The position numbers and the translations under genes are program-made. Below the pieces are notes generated by a model that had not been told where the DNA came from, searched no databases, and was given only the letters and a program-made list of their open reading frames with translations. Shown in pieces: positions 34,015 to 43,500 of a DNA stretch of 46,426 bases. Position 1 is the stretch's first letter. Each line of letters starts with the position of its first letter. Source of the stretch: CAYXAA01 sp964462985 (GTDB lineage: Bacteria; Pseudomonadota; Alphaproteobacteria; Rhizobiales; Stappiaceae); contig CAYXAA010000036.1 of the NCBI GenBank assembly GCA_964462985.1, forward strand, positions 1 to 46,426, written 5' to 3'.

Positions 34015-35964
34015 ATGGCATCGCGTGAATCCGACGTCTTTGATCTGTTTGCTGAAATTTACAGCAGAGAGACGCAGGAGGAGATGAGCCTGCAACAGTA
34101 TCTCCTAGCCTGCCGCGACAACCGATCCATGTATGCGACAGCCGCCGAACGCATGATGGAGGCGATCGGTGAGCCGACCCTGATTGATACCAGCGCCGAC
34201 GAACGCCTCGGGCGGATCTTCACCAACCGCACGATCAAGATTTATCCCGCATTCTCCGACTTCTACGGCATGGAGGACACGATCGAGCGGATCGTCAGCT
34301 ATTTCCGGCACGCGGCGCAGGGACTGGAGGAACGCAAGCAGATCCTCTACCTCCTGGGCCCGGTCGGCGGTGGCAAGTCCTCGCTCGCCGAGCGGCTGAA
34401 GAAGCTGATGGAGAAGTTGCCGATCTACACTCTGAAGGTCGGCGATCAGATCAGTCCGATCTTCGAATCTCCGCTCGGGCTGTTCCACCCCGATCGCATG
34501 GCCGACCTTCTGGAGGACAAGTACGGAATCGCGCGCCGGCGCCTTACCGGGCTGATCTCCCCGTGGGCTGCCAAGCGCCTCGACGAGCTTGGCGGAGATA
34601 TCTCGAAATTCAGCGTGGTCCGGCTGATGCCGTCCCGGCTTCGGCAGATTGGGATCGCCAAGACCGAGCCCGGCGACGAGAACAACCAGGACGTCTCGTC
34701 GCTGGTCGGCAAGGTCGACATCCGGCAGCTGGAGCATTTCAATCAGGCCGACCCGGACGCCTATTCCTACAGCGGCGGTCTCAACCGCACGACACAGGGC
34801 CTGCTCGAGTTCGTCGAAATGTTCAAGGCGCCGATCAAGGTGCTGCATCCGCTGCTGACGGCGACCCAGGAAGGCAACTACAACGGCACAGAGAACTTCG
34901 GCGCCTTCCCGTACCAGGGTATCGTGCTCGCCCACTCGAACGAATCCGAGTGGCAGCAGTTCAAGAACAACAAGAACAACGAGGCCTTCCTCGACCGCAT
35001 CCTCGTGGTGAAGGTGCCCTATTGCCTGCGGGTCACGGAGGAGAAGCAGATCTACGAGAAGCTGCTGCGAGAAAGCGAGCTCACCAAGAACCCTTGCGCC
35101 CCCGAAGTGCTGGAGATCCTCAGCCGCTTCACGGTATCGACGCGCCTGATCGAGCACGAGAACTCCTCGCTTTACACCAAGATGCGAGTCTATGACGGCG
35201 AGAATCTGAAGGACGTCGATCCGAAGGCGAAGTCGGTGCAGGAATACCGAGACGCGGCCGGCGTGGACGAAGGCATGACGGGCGTGAGCACGCGCTTCGC
35301 CTTCAAGGTCCTTTCGGAGACCTTCAACTACGACACCAAGGAGGTTGCCGCCGATCCGGTGCATCTGATGCTGGTTCTGGAGCAGGCGATCAAGCGCCAG
35401 CAGTTCCCGCACGAGCTTGAGGTGAACTATCTGGATTTCCTGAAATCCGAGCTGGCGCCGCGCTATGCGGAGTTCATCGGCTACGAGATCCAGAAAGCCT
35501 ATCTCGAGTCCTACAGCGAATACGGGCAGAACCTGTTCGACCGTTACATCGCCTATGCTGATGCGTGGATCGAGGATCAGGACTACAAGGATCCGGACAC
35601 CGGTCAGATCCTCAACCGGGAGATCCTGGACGCCGAGCTGTCGCAGATCGAAAAGCCGGCCGGCATCGCCAATCCGAAGGATTTCCGCAACGAAGTCGTC
35701 AAGTTTACGCTGCGGGCACGGGCCAAGAACCATGGCCGCAATCCGTCCTGGACGAGCTACGAAAAACTGCGCGAGGTGATCGAGAAGCGCATGTTCGGCC
35801 AGGTGGAAGACCTCCTGCCGGTGATCAGCTTCGGCTCGAAGAAGGACAGCGCCACGGAGAAGCAGCATACCGAGTTCGTGCAGCGCATGGTCGAGCGCGG
35901 CTACACCGAGAGACAGGTCCGGCGTCTGGTGGATTGGTACATGCGGGTGAACAAGGCCGGCTGA
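34015..35964 (+). CDS. prkA: PrkA serine protein kinase / AAA+ protein
   Basis: 649 residues from ATG 34015, chosen because GGGAG sits eight bases upstream; a GTG at 33997 is less likely. The N-terminal AAA-type PrkA domain carries Walker A GPVGGGKS (115-122), preceded by the family phrase IYPAFSDFYGMEDTIERIVSYFRHAAQGLEERKQILYLL. The C-terminal PrkA domain (about 400-640) is the part compared with protein kinases. Bacillus PrkA acts in sporulation, with protease activity also reported; in proteobacteria the gene is induced by starvation, stationary phase or nitrogen limitation and is almost always followed by yeaH and spoVR, as here. The three genes lie 13-21 bases apart in one operon. Confidence 0.96.
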   Translation: MASRESDVFDLFAEIYSRETQEEMSLQQYLLACRDNRSMYATAAERMMEAIGEPTLIDTSADERLGRIFTNRTIKIYPAFSDFYGMEDTIERIVSYFRHAAQGLEERKQILYLLGPVGGGKSSLAERLKKLMEKLPIYTLKVGDQISPIFESPLGLFHPDRMADLLEDKYGIARRRLTGLISPWAAKRLDELGGDISKFSVVRLMPSRLRQIGIAKTEPGDENNQDVSSLVGKVDIRQLEHFNQADPDAYSYSGGLNRTTQGLLEFVEMFKAPIKVLHPLLTATQEGNYNGTENFGAFPYQGIVLAHSNESEWQQFKNNKNNEAFLDRILVVKVPYCLRVTEEKQIYEKLLRESELTKNPCAPEVLEILSRFTVSTRLIEHENSSLYTKMRVYDGENLKDVDPKAKSVQEYRDAAGVDEGMTGVSTRFAFKVLSETFNYDTKEVAADPVHLMLVLEQAIKRQQFPHELEVNYLDFLKSELAPRYAEFIGYEIQKAYLESYSEYGQNLFDRYIAYADAWIEDQDYKDPDTGQILNREILDAELSQIEKPAGIANPKDFRNEVVKFTLRARAKNHGRNPSWTSYEKLREVIEKRMFGQVEDLLPVISFGSKKDSATEKQHTEFVQRMVERGYTERQVRRLVDWYMRVNKAG

Positions 35965-35985
35965 GCACCGCACGGAGAGGAGCTC

Positions 35986-37302
35986 ATGCCGAGTTTCATC
36001 GATCGTCGCCTCAATCCCAAGGACAAGAGCCTGGGGAACCGTCAGCGCTTTCTCAGGAGAGCCCGGGAAGAGCTGAAACGGACCATCAACGATCAGATCA
36101 AGAAGGGCAAGATCGCTGACGCCGACGGAGATCAGCTGGTGCCGGTGCCGGTGAAGGGCACGAGCGAGCCGAGCTTCCGTCCGGCACCAGCGAGCGGCCG
36201 TCGTGAGCACGTCCTGCCCGGCAATCGAGAGTTCCAATCCGGCGACCGGATACCCAAGCCGGTTGGCGGGGGAGGGGCTGGCAAGTCCGCCAGCCCGGAC
36301 GGCGAAATGGAGGACGATTTCCGTTTTGTGCTGTCGCGCGAGGAGGTTCTCGATCTGTTCTTCGAGGATCTCGAGCTGCCCGATCTGGTTAAGCTGAACC
36401 TGAAGGAAGTGAGCTCCTTCAAGGCACGGCGCGCCGGATACGCCATGACCGGGTCCCCAACCAACATCAACGTGCGGCAGACGATGCGCAACAGCTACGG
36501 CCGCCGCATCGCGCTAAAGCGTCCGAAGCAGGAGGAAATTGACGCACTTACCGAGGAGCTCGACCGACTCACGACCGATCCGAAGCCGAATGCGGCCACG
36601 AAAGAGCGGATCGCCGTGCTGCGCAGCACGATCGATACGCTCGAGCGCCGGCGCAAGGTGATCGCATATGTCGATCCGGTGGACATTCGCTTCAACCGGT
36701 TCGAGCAGCAGCCGCTGCCAAACGCCAACGCGGTCATGTTCTGCCTGATGGACGTGTCGGGGTCGATGGGTGAGCGGGAGAAGGACCTTGCCAAGCGATT
36801 TTTCGTTCTGCTGCACCTGTTCCTCAAGCGGCGCTACGAGCGCACCGACATCGTGTTCATTCGGCACACTCACGAGGCGCACGAGGTCGATGAGGAGACA
36901 TTCTTTTACTCGACCCAGAGCGGCGGCACGATTGTGTCGACCGCGCTGGAGGAATTGCGCCGGATTATCAACGAGCGTTACCCGAGCAACGAATGGAACA
37001 TCTACGCGGCACAGGCATCGGATGGCGATAACAGTTCCGACGACTCGGAACACTGCGTGGGTCTGCTAGATCACGAAATCATGAAGCTGTGCCAGTACTA
37101 TGCGTATGTCGAGATCATCGATGAGCGCGAACGCGATATCTTCCGCACAACCGACAACGGAACCTCGTTGTGGAAGGCCTATCGGGTGGTTGCAGACCGC
37201 TGGCCCAACTTCCAGATGACGCGCATTGCCAAGCCGTCGGATATTTATCCTGTATTCCGCCAACTTTTCGCCAAGCATCAGGGACAGACCAAGGGCAACT
37301 AA
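35986..37302 (+). CDS. yeaH: YeaH/YhbH family (UPF0229) VWA-like protein
   Basis: 438 residues, AGAGGAG before ATG 35986. The N-terminus is basic (MPSFIDRRLNPKDKSLGNRQRFLRRAREELKR), followed by a flexible Pro/Gly-rich stretch, a helical segment with VWA-partner features, and a C-terminal von Willebrand A-like domain with the MIDAS start DVSGS at 256-260 and a following TDIVFIRHTHEAHEVDEETFFYSTQSGGT. It probably acts as metal-dependent adaptor for the PrkA AAA+ protein, like other AAA+/VWA pairs; that pairing is inferred. Middle gene of the prkA operon. Confidence 0.95.
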   Translation: MPSFIDRRLNPKDKSLGNRQRFLRRAREELKRTINDQIKKGKIADADGDQLVPVPVKGTSEPSFRPAPASGRREHVLPGNREFQSGDRIPKPVGGGGAGKSASPDGEMEDDFRFVLSREEVLDLFFEDLELPDLVKLNLKEVSSFKARRAGYAMTGSPTNINVRQTMRNSYGRRIALKRPKQEEIDALTEELDRLTTDPKPNAATKERIAVLRSTIDTLERRRKVIAYVDPVDIRFNRFEQQPLPNANAVMFCLMDVSGSMGEREKDLAKRFFVLLHLFLKRRYERTDIVFIRHTHEAHEVDEETFFYSTQSGGTIVSTALEELRRIINERYPSNEWNIYAAQASDGDNSSDDSEHCVGLLDHEIMKLCQYYAYVEIIDERERDIFRTTDNGTSLWKAYRVVADRWPNFQMTRIAKPSDIYPVFRQLFAKHQGQTKGN

Positions 37303-37315
37303 CCGGTGAGGTGAC

Positions 37316-38860
37316 GTGAACAGGCGCGCCGAAGGATCAGGTCTGCTGTTTACGAGTTCCGACTGGAACTTCGAGACGCTGTCGCGTGCCTATGACGCGA
37401 TCGAAGAGATTGCGCTCGGCGATCTCGGCCTGGATGTCTATCCGAACCAGATCGAGATCATCTCGTCTGAGCAGATGCTCGACGCCTATTCCTCGATCGG
37501 AATGCCGCTGATGTACCGGCACTGGTCGTTCGGCAAGCATTTCGTCCATGAGGAGCAGCTCTACCGGAAAGGGCGCCGCGGTCTGGCCTATGAGCTGGTG
37601 ATCAACTCCAATCCCTGCATCACCTATCTCATGGAAGAGAACACCATGGCGATGCAGACCTTGGTGACCGCGCATGCGGCCTTCGGTCATAACCACTTCT
37701 TCAAGAATAACTATTTGTTCCGTCAGTGGACGGACGCCGGCTCGATCCTGAGCTACATGGAGTTCGCAAAGGGGTACATCAGCAAATGCGAGGAGCGTCA
37801 CGGGGTGGCAGCGGTGGAGGCAGTGCTGGATGCCGCCCACGCCCTGATGGATCATGGCGTCTTCCGCTATCGCCGACCACCCCGCCTATCTTCGGAGAAG
37901 CAGCGGAAGCGCGTACGCGAGCGGCTAGAGTACGAGGAGCGCACCGCCAGCGACCTATGGCGGACGCTGCCTCAGCGCAAGGACGACGACGCCCCGGATG
38001 CGACCGAGCGTGATGAACTCGAACGACAGAAGAAGCTTAATCTGCCGGAAGAGAACCTGCTCTACTTTCTGGAGAAGACCAGTCCGGTGCTGGAGCCGTG
38101 GCAGCGCGAAATCCTGCGCATCGTGCGCGTCGTCGCCCAATACTTCTATCCGCAGCGACAGACCAAGGTGATGAACGAAGGCTGCGCGACCTTCGTCCAC
38201 TACACGATTCTCAATACGCTATATGATCAGGGCAAGATCAGCGAAGGCGCTATGCTGGAGCTGCTCGCCAGCCATGCCAATGTCGTGTTCCAGCCGGCCT
38301 TCGACGATCCGCGCTACTCAAGCATCAATCCCTATGCGCTTGGCTTCGCGATGATGCAAGACATTCAGCGCATCTGCACAGAGCCGACGGACGAGGACCG
38401 GGCATGGTTCCCCGAGATCGCCGGGAACGGAGACTGGCGGGCCACCCTGCGCGACGCCTGGGCCAATTACCGCGACGAGTCTTTCATCCTGCAGTTCCTC
38501 AGCCCGGCATTGATCCGGAAGTTCCGGTTGTTCGTGCTATCCGACGATGCGCGGGAGGCACACTATCAGGTTGGATCGATCCACGACGAACGCGGTTACG
38601 AGAAGGTCCGCTCGGCGCTTGCCCAAAGTTTCGACGTCAGCGCCAATCAGCCGGATATCCAAGTCGTGGACGTCGACCTGCTTGGAGACCGGCATCTGCG
38701 GCTGAGGCATACGGTCCGCAACGGAATTCAGCTCGCCGAAGCCAGCAGGGATGCTACGCTGCGTCATGTCCGCTTCTTATGGGGCTACGACGTGAGCCTT
38801 ACCGGGGTCGATGGTGAGACCGGAAGCAGGCTTTACGAGGTGTCGGCAGGCGAGCCGTGA
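37316..38860 (+). CDS. spoVR: SpoVR/YcgB family protein
   Basis: 514 residues, GTG start at 37316 after CCGGTGAGGTGA. Conserved SpoVR text throughout: SDWNFETLSRAYDAIEEIALGDLGLDVYPNQIEIISSEQMLDAYSSIGMP, YRHWSFGKHF, EENTMAMQTLVTAHAAFGHNHFFKNNYLFRQWT, NEGCATFVHYTI. Several His and Glu residues in these blocks look like metal ligands. B. subtilis SpoVR acts in spore cortex formation; in Gram-negatives the protein is a stress-induced partner of PrkA/YeaH with unknown chemistry. Last gene of the operon. Confidence 0.96.
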   Translation: MNRRAEGSGLLFTSSDWNFETLSRAYDAIEEIALGDLGLDVYPNQIEIISSEQMLDAYSSIGMPLMYRHWSFGKHFVHEEQLYRKGRRGLAYELVINSNPCITYLMEENTMAMQTLVTAHAAFGHNHFFKNNYLFRQWTDAGSILSYMEFAKGYISKCEERHGVAAVEAVLDAAHALMDHGVFRYRRPPRLSSEKQRKRVRERLEYEERTASDLWRTLPQRKDDDAPDATERDELERQKKLNLPEENLLYFLEKTSPVLEPWQREILRIVRVVAQYFYPQRQTKVMNEGCATFVHYTILNTLYDQGKISEGAMLELLASHANVVFQPAFDDPRYSSINPYALGFAMMQDIQRICTEPTDEDRAWFPEIAGNGDWRATLRDAWANYRDESFILQFLSPALIRKFRLFVLSDDAREAHYQVGSIHDERGYEKVRSALAQSFDVSANQPDIQVVDVDLLGDRHLRLRHTVRNGIQLAEASRDATLRHVRFLWGYDVSLTGVDGETGSRLYEVSAGEP

Positions 38861-38957
38861 TGGTTCCGGCCCGCTGATGACGGATCCCCAAATGCACCTG
38901 CAGTCTCCGCGTTCGTTGAACCAGCCCGCCAACCGGTGCCGGTCGGCAAGCCTTACT

Positions 38958-39836
38958 TCAAACGGCGAGATGTTCGAGCCCGGCAAGCGCCGCCTTCTGG
39001 TCGGCGGTCAGCGCAATGTGAGGTGGGAGGACCCGTTCAAATTCCTCGTCACCTTGAATGCGACCGACGAGGAATTTGACCGCGGGAATGAGCGGCTGCG
39101 CCGAGATCGCCCGACGTGTCTCATCGGCGCGGCGCAATAGCTCGGCATTTCCACGGTCGGCCCAAAGGGCGGCGACGAGCGGCGCCGAGACGTTGACTGT
39201 CGCCGAGATGCAGCCCACATAGCCGTCGGCGTCCGCCTTCGCCAGCGCGGTCTCGCTGCTTGGGAAGACGTCGAAGCCCTCGATTTGAGCAATGGCCGCT
39301 GCATAGGCGAGATCGCCCGAGCTGTCCTTGGCTCCAAGAATTCGATCAGGAAAGGCTTCGGCAAGCCTCCGTACCAGCGAAGGGGAGAAGGCGATACCGG
39401 TCATCTGCGGGAAATTGTAAAGATAGATCGGTATCGGTGTGGACGCTGTGGCGGCAACCAGCGCTGCGAACCACGCGAACAGTCCTTCCTCTGAGACGCT
39501 CTTGTAATAGTAGGGCGGCAGGACGAGCGCGGCGGCAAAGCCAAGTCCATGCGCGGCGATCGTCAGGTCGATCGTGGTGGCAAGATCGGGGGTTCCGGTG
39601 CCGACCATCAGGCGCTCGCTCGGCAATGCCCGAGCGGCCGCGGCCATCACCGCTCGGCGCTGAACGGCCGAGAGGGAATTGGCCTCCCCGGTGGTGCCGA
39701 GGACGTTGAGCCCGTGGCAGCCGTGATCGAGAGCCCAGGCGCCATGGCGGACGAACCGCGGCAGATCGGGCTCGCCGTCCGCCGTGATCGGGGTAGGAAT
39801 CGCGGCGATGACGCCCTGCAGCCGTTGCGATGCCAT
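38958..39836 (-). CDS. Dihydrodipicolinate synthase/N-acetylneuraminate lyase family protein
   Basis: 292 residues from ATG 39836, where AAGGAGAGG lies just upstream; the longer reading from 39956 is rejected. The (beta/alpha)8 barrel carries GTTGE (47-51), Tyr140 in YLYNFPQ, and the Schiff-base Lys170 in GAKDSSGD. The housekeeping DapA is usually more conserved around the entrance and allosteric site; this looks like one of the paralogues that cleave or make keto-sugar acids (KdgD/NanA-like). No helpful neighbour. It is convergent with the prkA operon. Confidence 0.88.
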   Translation of the reverse strand: MASQRLQGVIAAIPTPITADGEPDLPRFVRHGAWALDHGCHGLNVLGTTGEANSLSAVQRRAVMAAAARALPSERLMVGTGTPDLATTIDLTIAAHGLGFAAALVLPPYYYKSVSEEGLFAWFAALVAATASTPIPIYLYNFPQMTGIAFSPSLVRRLAEAFPDRILGAKDSSGDLAYAAAIAQIEGFDVFPSSETALAKADADGYVGCISATVNVSAPLVAALWADRGNAELLRRADETRRAISAQPLIPAVKFLVGRIQGDEEFERVLPPHIALTADQKAALAGLEHLAV

Positions 39837-39997
39837 GGACCTCTCCTTAACCGCCTTCACAGCTCCCCGGCGGTTCCGAATGGTGGGGGAAATGGAGGGG
39901 GAGTTCCCGGCCGCATAAGCCGGTAGCGGGAAGTCGTCAATGGGAGTTGGGTGCAAGCCTACAATCCGCGCGCTGCAATAGCCGACGATTCAAAAGC

Positions 39998-40022
39998 AAA
40001 AAAGCCGGCGAGAGCCGGCTTT
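39998..40022 (-). terminator. Intrinsic terminator of sciP
   Basis: On the minus strand AAAGCCGGC-TCTC-GCCGGCTTT forms a perfect 9-bp stem with a 4-nt loop (40022-40001) and the T-run extends to TTTTTT (to 39998). It lies 27 bases after the sciP stop. The stem includes A-T pairs at its base, so it could work in both directions, but the DHDPS-like gene starts on the far side on the same strand. Confidence 0.9.
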
Positions 40023-40048
40023 CACTGCGAGGATCCGAACAGATCCGG

Positions 40049-40324
40049 TTAGTTGCGATACTGCTGAACCCGGGTCGCGCGCAGCCCGGCGAGCCCGTGA
40101 CGCTCGATAGAGCTTTGCCACGAAAGAAACTCTTCAACGGTGAGCGTGTAACGCTGACAGGCTTCCTCGAGGGATAGCAGGCCGCCTCGTACCGCTGCGA
40201 CGACTTCGGCCTTCCGGCGGATGACCCACCTCTTGGTGTTCGTCGGCGGAAGATCTGCAATCGTCAGCGGACTGCCGTCCGGTCCGATGACGTATTTAAC
40301 CCGTGCGCTCGTTCGTTCGGTCAT
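40049..40324 (-). CDS. sciP: CtrA inhibitor SciP (DUF1153)
   Basis: 91 residues, full length for the family: KYVIGPDGSPLTIADLPP, NTKRWVIRRKAEVVAAVRGGLLSLEEACQRY, LTVEEFLSWQ. The centre is a Trp-repressor/transposase-like HTH. In Caulobacter SciP binds the response regulator CtrA and restricts its activity in swarmer cells; in other alphaproteobacteria it is widely conserved and tied to motility genes. Here it sits beside flgD and fliK, has a strong terminator and a candidate CtrA site in its promoter. Confidence 0.95.
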   Translation of the reverse strand: MTERTSARVKYVIGPDGSPLTIADLPPTNTKRWVIRRKAEVVAAVRGGLLSLEEACQRYTLTVEEFLSWQSSIERHGLAGLRATRVQQYRN

Positions 40325-40377
40325 TGTACTCTCACACTCACCATGACCAGGTTGAGTATGAAAGTACCCGCTCGCCT

Positions 40378-40392
40378 TTAAGAATTACCTAA
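40378..40392. promoter_or_regulatory. Candidate CtrA-binding site upstream of sciP
   Basis: TTAA-N7-CTAA (TTAG-N7-TTAA on the other strand) matches the CtrA consensus TTAA-N7-TTAA with one mismatch. It lies 54-68 bases before the sciP start in an AT-richer gap. CtrA activating sciP is known in Caulobacter, so the position makes sense; a one-mismatch site alone is weak proof. Confidence 0.4.
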
Positions 40393-40461
40393 ACGGTGAT
40401 CAACAATTTGGTAAGAATTGAAGTGACTCGCGGGAAGGCACTGTTCGCGTCCGGCCACCGT

Positions 40462-41127
40462 TCATACGCTTGTCGAGCGGACAGAATAAACCTGCGACAC
40501 CGGTATCTTCGATTCCCCGACCAGTAGCAGGGGAACACCATCGGTGAAGTCGACGCCGTCGACCACTCCGGATACCATCGTCGGCACCGTTTTGCCGAGG
40601 TTGCCGTCCGCGTCATACTGGGTGATGCTGATCGTGTAGAAGCCATCGCCCAACTGGTTGCCGGAATTGTTCTTTCCATCCCAGGTAAAGGTATTCCTGC
40701 CGTTCTCCAGAATGTGGTCCTTTTGGTAGACCAGGGCGCCGTAGGCGTCGCGGATCTCGATCTGGGCCTTTCCGCCTCCGTCGGCCGTATAGACCCAGTT
40801 CGCCTCACCACTCTGCAGATGGGTGGTGGAGCCGCTGGCTGTAATCTCGGTGCCGATGTAGTTGACGTAGCCCGACACCGATGAGGCGTCGATTGCGGCC
40901 AGCATCGTAGCGAGTTGGTCGTTTGTTTTAATTTGTTGTTCGACCGACGAGTATTGCACAAGCTGTTGCGTGTAATCGGAGGAATCCATCGGATCGAGCG
41001 GATCCTGATTCTTGATCTGGGTGGTCAAAATTGAGAGGAACAGTTCGTAATTGGCGCCGAGCGCACTGAGACTCGACTGCCCGCCTGCCAGGTTCGAATA
41101 CGTGGTCGAAGACCCTACCGTCGTCAT
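40462..41127 (-). CDS. flgD: Flagellar hook assembly (capping) protein FlgD
   Basis: 221 residues. The N-terminal export/cap region (NYELFLSILTTQIKNQDPLDPMDSSDYTQQLVQYSSVEQQIKTN, about 26-69) is diagnostic. The C-terminal part has the Ig/FlgD-like beta domain (TFTWDGKNNSGNQLGDGFYTISI). FlgD is secreted by the flagellar export apparatus and forms the cap under which hook subunits polymerise. It follows fliK by 48 bases on the same strand, so both are likely co-transcribed; the rest of the flagellar genes are outside this window. Confidence 0.95.
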   Translation of the reverse strand: MTTVGSSTTYSNLAGGQSSLSALGANYELFLSILTTQIKNQDPLDPMDSSDYTQQLVQYSSVEQQIKTNDQLATMLAAIDASSVSGYVNYIGTEITASGSTTHLQSGEANWVYTADGGGKAQIEIRDAYGALVYQKDHILENGRNTFTWDGKNNSGNQLGDGFYTISITQYDADGNLGKTVPTMVSGVVDGVDFTDGVPLLLVGESKIPVSQVYSVRSTSV

Positions 41128-41175
41128 TGCCTGAGTCCTTCATGTCCAATAAGGCCGTTTTGGCCGCAACGCGTA

Positions 41176-43500
41176 TCAGATCCTGATATCCAGCGTCCGT
41201 GCCGAATGGCGGGCGAGCGATGGATCACCTGTCAGATCGGCGGTCGGCGAGTTGCTATCCTGTTCGGCTGCAGGGTCGGCGCCCGGGGTGCCATTCCGTC
41301 CCGCTGCGGAGTTGCGGCCCTCCTGAAATGCTCCGAAGTTGCTGCCCTGGTCCTTCATCGAGAACTGCAGCGAGCCGCTGTCAACCTTGACGCCGGCAGC
41401 GTCGAGGGCTCGCTCAAGTCCGCGTTGGTCGCGGAGGAACAGGTCGAGAGTCTCGCGACGTTCGACTGTAAGGTGCGCCTTGAGGCCGCCATCGGCATCG
41501 AACTTCATCTCGACATCGATCCGGCCGAGCTCGGGCGGGTCCAGCCTGATCTGGAAGCGGTTCGCCCCTTGCTGCACATGTCGTAAGACTTCTACTGCAG
41601 CTTGTGCGACGGCTGGTACGGTCCCGGTCGACTGAAGCGCAGCGAACCGGGTGGCCGTGCGATCATTCTGTGCAGGGTTGGCGTGCAGGCCCTCCAGCGC
41701 AGGATTGGGATCCAGCCCTGCAGGATCCTGACCTCGCCCATCATCGCGCAGCATCGCCGCGAACGTCAGGGCTGCGGCGGATACACCGCTGCGGCCCGTC
41801 GTCAGATGTGCGGCAGGGGAGGGGCGTACCGGATCGTCTGGCGCTGAGTTCCTGGAGTCCGAATCGGTTTCCCCGGCATCGGCCACGGCCGGACCTGGCT
41901 CACCTGTTGGCGCATCGACGTCCGGCGCAGCGACTGATGAGATGTGGTCTCGTCCTGGAATGGTCTGCAATGGTTCCGATTGGGCAGCGGGCCTCGCCGC
42001 CGCGTCCGCCGCCTTCGCGGCCGCCGACGTGCCGCCGGATCCATCCGCGGCTTCGGCTGTCGTGGGCGAGGTCGCCATATCACTGGCGGCGTGGCCTTCT
42101 GCGGGTGCCTTCGGTGTGGATGGGGCAGATGCCGGGGTCGTGAGGTCCGAAATGGTTGCGTCGCGGATCCCAACAGCGGGCAGGGCGGCCGTAGCACTCC
42201 TGGGCCGCTCGGAGACGGTCATTTCGCCGATGGTGGCGTCCGGATGTACGGGTGCTGCTTGTAATTCCGTGTCGACCGGAACGGATAGAGCCTGCGGCCT
42301 CACGTGCCGAAAGGTTGCGGTTTGTGATGCCGCAGCAAAGGGATGATCGGCGATAGGGGTTGACCCAACGTCACCCGCTGCGGACTGCGCATTCGCAAGG
42401 TCCGCCGCGCCGGTCAAGGCCACGATAGCGGTGGTGACCGGAGCATACATGCTCGTCGGTATCGGGCGGCTGTTGGGCTCGCCGAGAACAGGGGCCGAGG
42501 CCGCGCCGGCGCGTCCTTGCTCGAAATGGGGTGCCGCGATCGGGGACGGGAGAGCTTCCGCACGGGGGGCTACCAGTGCCTGAGCAAGTACGCTCGACGT
42601 CTCCGCCGCGGGCCGGAGGCGCGTCTCTGCTCCGGATGTGCTCACCCCCCTTGCCGCGGTCGGGGGCGCCAGATCGGGTGCGGTGGGCGACGGGACCTGA
42701 AGCGGCGCCACCTTGGATGTGTCTGTCGAGGTGATCGCGGGATGGCCCGAGGCGGCGGATGGCAGCATGTCGGGAAGGGCAACTGTGGCGCCGACGGCCG
42801 GATTCGCAGCGAAATACCGATGCGCCGTGGGCTCCGTGCCGGGAGTCATCACCAACGGCCTCGATTGCACCGTGTCGTTGCCTGTTGTGGGGGCCGCGCC
42901 CGTGACATGCGCAGTCGGAGCGCTGGCCTCAGACGCTGCCGGAGCACGGTTGCCCGTCACGATAGGAACCGACCCGGACATCTGCGGTTCTGCTAGGCGT
43001 GGCGCTGGCGTGGCCAGCCATGCTGCCGGATCAGAAACTCTGTCGGGCGATGCGATGGGACCTGGTGTTGCATCAGAAGGCGGTGGGGCGACCGATGCCA
43101 CCGCGGCCGCCTGATTTTCTGCAACAGAAGCGACCGGCTTTCGTGTCGATGACGGCTGGTTCGCCGTCCTAGATCCTGCCGGAGGCGTAGGCTGGCCGGT
43201 GCCAGTCGACACTGCGCTTTGGTCCGAAGCGCCTCCCGGCGTGGTCGAGACCTCCGACTCGATGAGAGAGCGCGCGGCCGTCGGGTCGAGGCCGAAGCCT
43301 CCGCTGTCGCTGAGTTTCGGCGTCGTGGGATCGAAGATCGGCAGACCGCAGGGGGCACCGTCGCTGTCCGTCGCTACGCTCGGGCCAAGGTCCAAGGCGA
43401 GCAGGCCGGCGAAGGCCGAACCCGAATCTGCCCCAGATCCGGTCTCGCCCGGCCAGGCCGTCGACGCTTTCAGTCCTGCGATCAAGCCTGCGATATGCAA
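41176..43500 (-). CDS. fliK: Flagellar hook-length control protein FliK
   Basis: 774 residues from TTG 43500 (GGGAG six bases upstream). Most of the protein is a low-complexity Ala/Pro/Ser/Thr-rich linker, as expected for the molecular ruler. The C-terminal Flg_hook domain is clear: GANRFQIRLDPPELGRIDVEMKFDADGGLKAHLTVERRETLDLFLRDQRGLERAL, followed by a Gln/Asn-rich tail. FliK measures hook length and switches the export gate to late substrates. First gene of a fliK-flgD unit. Confidence 0.9.
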   Translation of the reverse strand: MHIAGLIAGLKASTAWPGETGSGADSGSAFAGLLALDLGPSVATDSDGAPCGLPIFDPTTPKLSDSGGFGLDPTAARSLIESEVSTTPGGASDQSAVSTGTGQPTPPAGSRTANQPSSTRKPVASVAENQAAAVASVAPPPSDATPGPIASPDRVSDPAAWLATPAPRLAEPQMSGSVPIVTGNRAPAASEASAPTAHVTGAAPTTGNDTVQSRPLVMTPGTEPTAHRYFAANPAVGATVALPDMLPSAASGHPAITSTDTSKVAPLQVPSPTAPDLAPPTAARGVSTSGAETRLRPAAETSSVLAQALVAPRAEALPSPIAAPHFEQGRAGAASAPVLGEPNSRPIPTSMYAPVTTAIVALTGAADLANAQSAAGDVGSTPIADHPFAAASQTATFRHVRPQALSVPVDTELQAAPVHPDATIGEMTVSERPRSATAALPAVGIRDATISDLTTPASAPSTPKAPAEGHAASDMATSPTTAEAADGSGGTSAAAKAADAAARPAAQSEPLQTIPGRDHISSVAAPDVDAPTGEPGPAVADAGETDSDSRNSAPDDPVRPSPAAHLTTGRSGVSAAALTFAAMLRDDGRGQDPAGLDPNPALEGLHANPAQNDRTATRFAALQSTGTVPAVAQAAVEVLRHVQQGANRFQIRLDPPELGRIDVEMKFDADGGLKAHLTVERRETLDLFLRDQRGLERALDAAGVKVDSGSLQFSMKDQGSNFGAFQEGRNSAAGRNGTPGADPAAEQDSNSPTADLTGDPSLARHSARTLDIRI

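Noticed and set aside
34105..36237. A 710-codon open frame on the minus strand opposite prkA
   Set aside because: It is antisense to a highly conserved gene, has no ribosome site or domain, and is rich in Leu, Arg, His and Val as high-GC shadow frames are.
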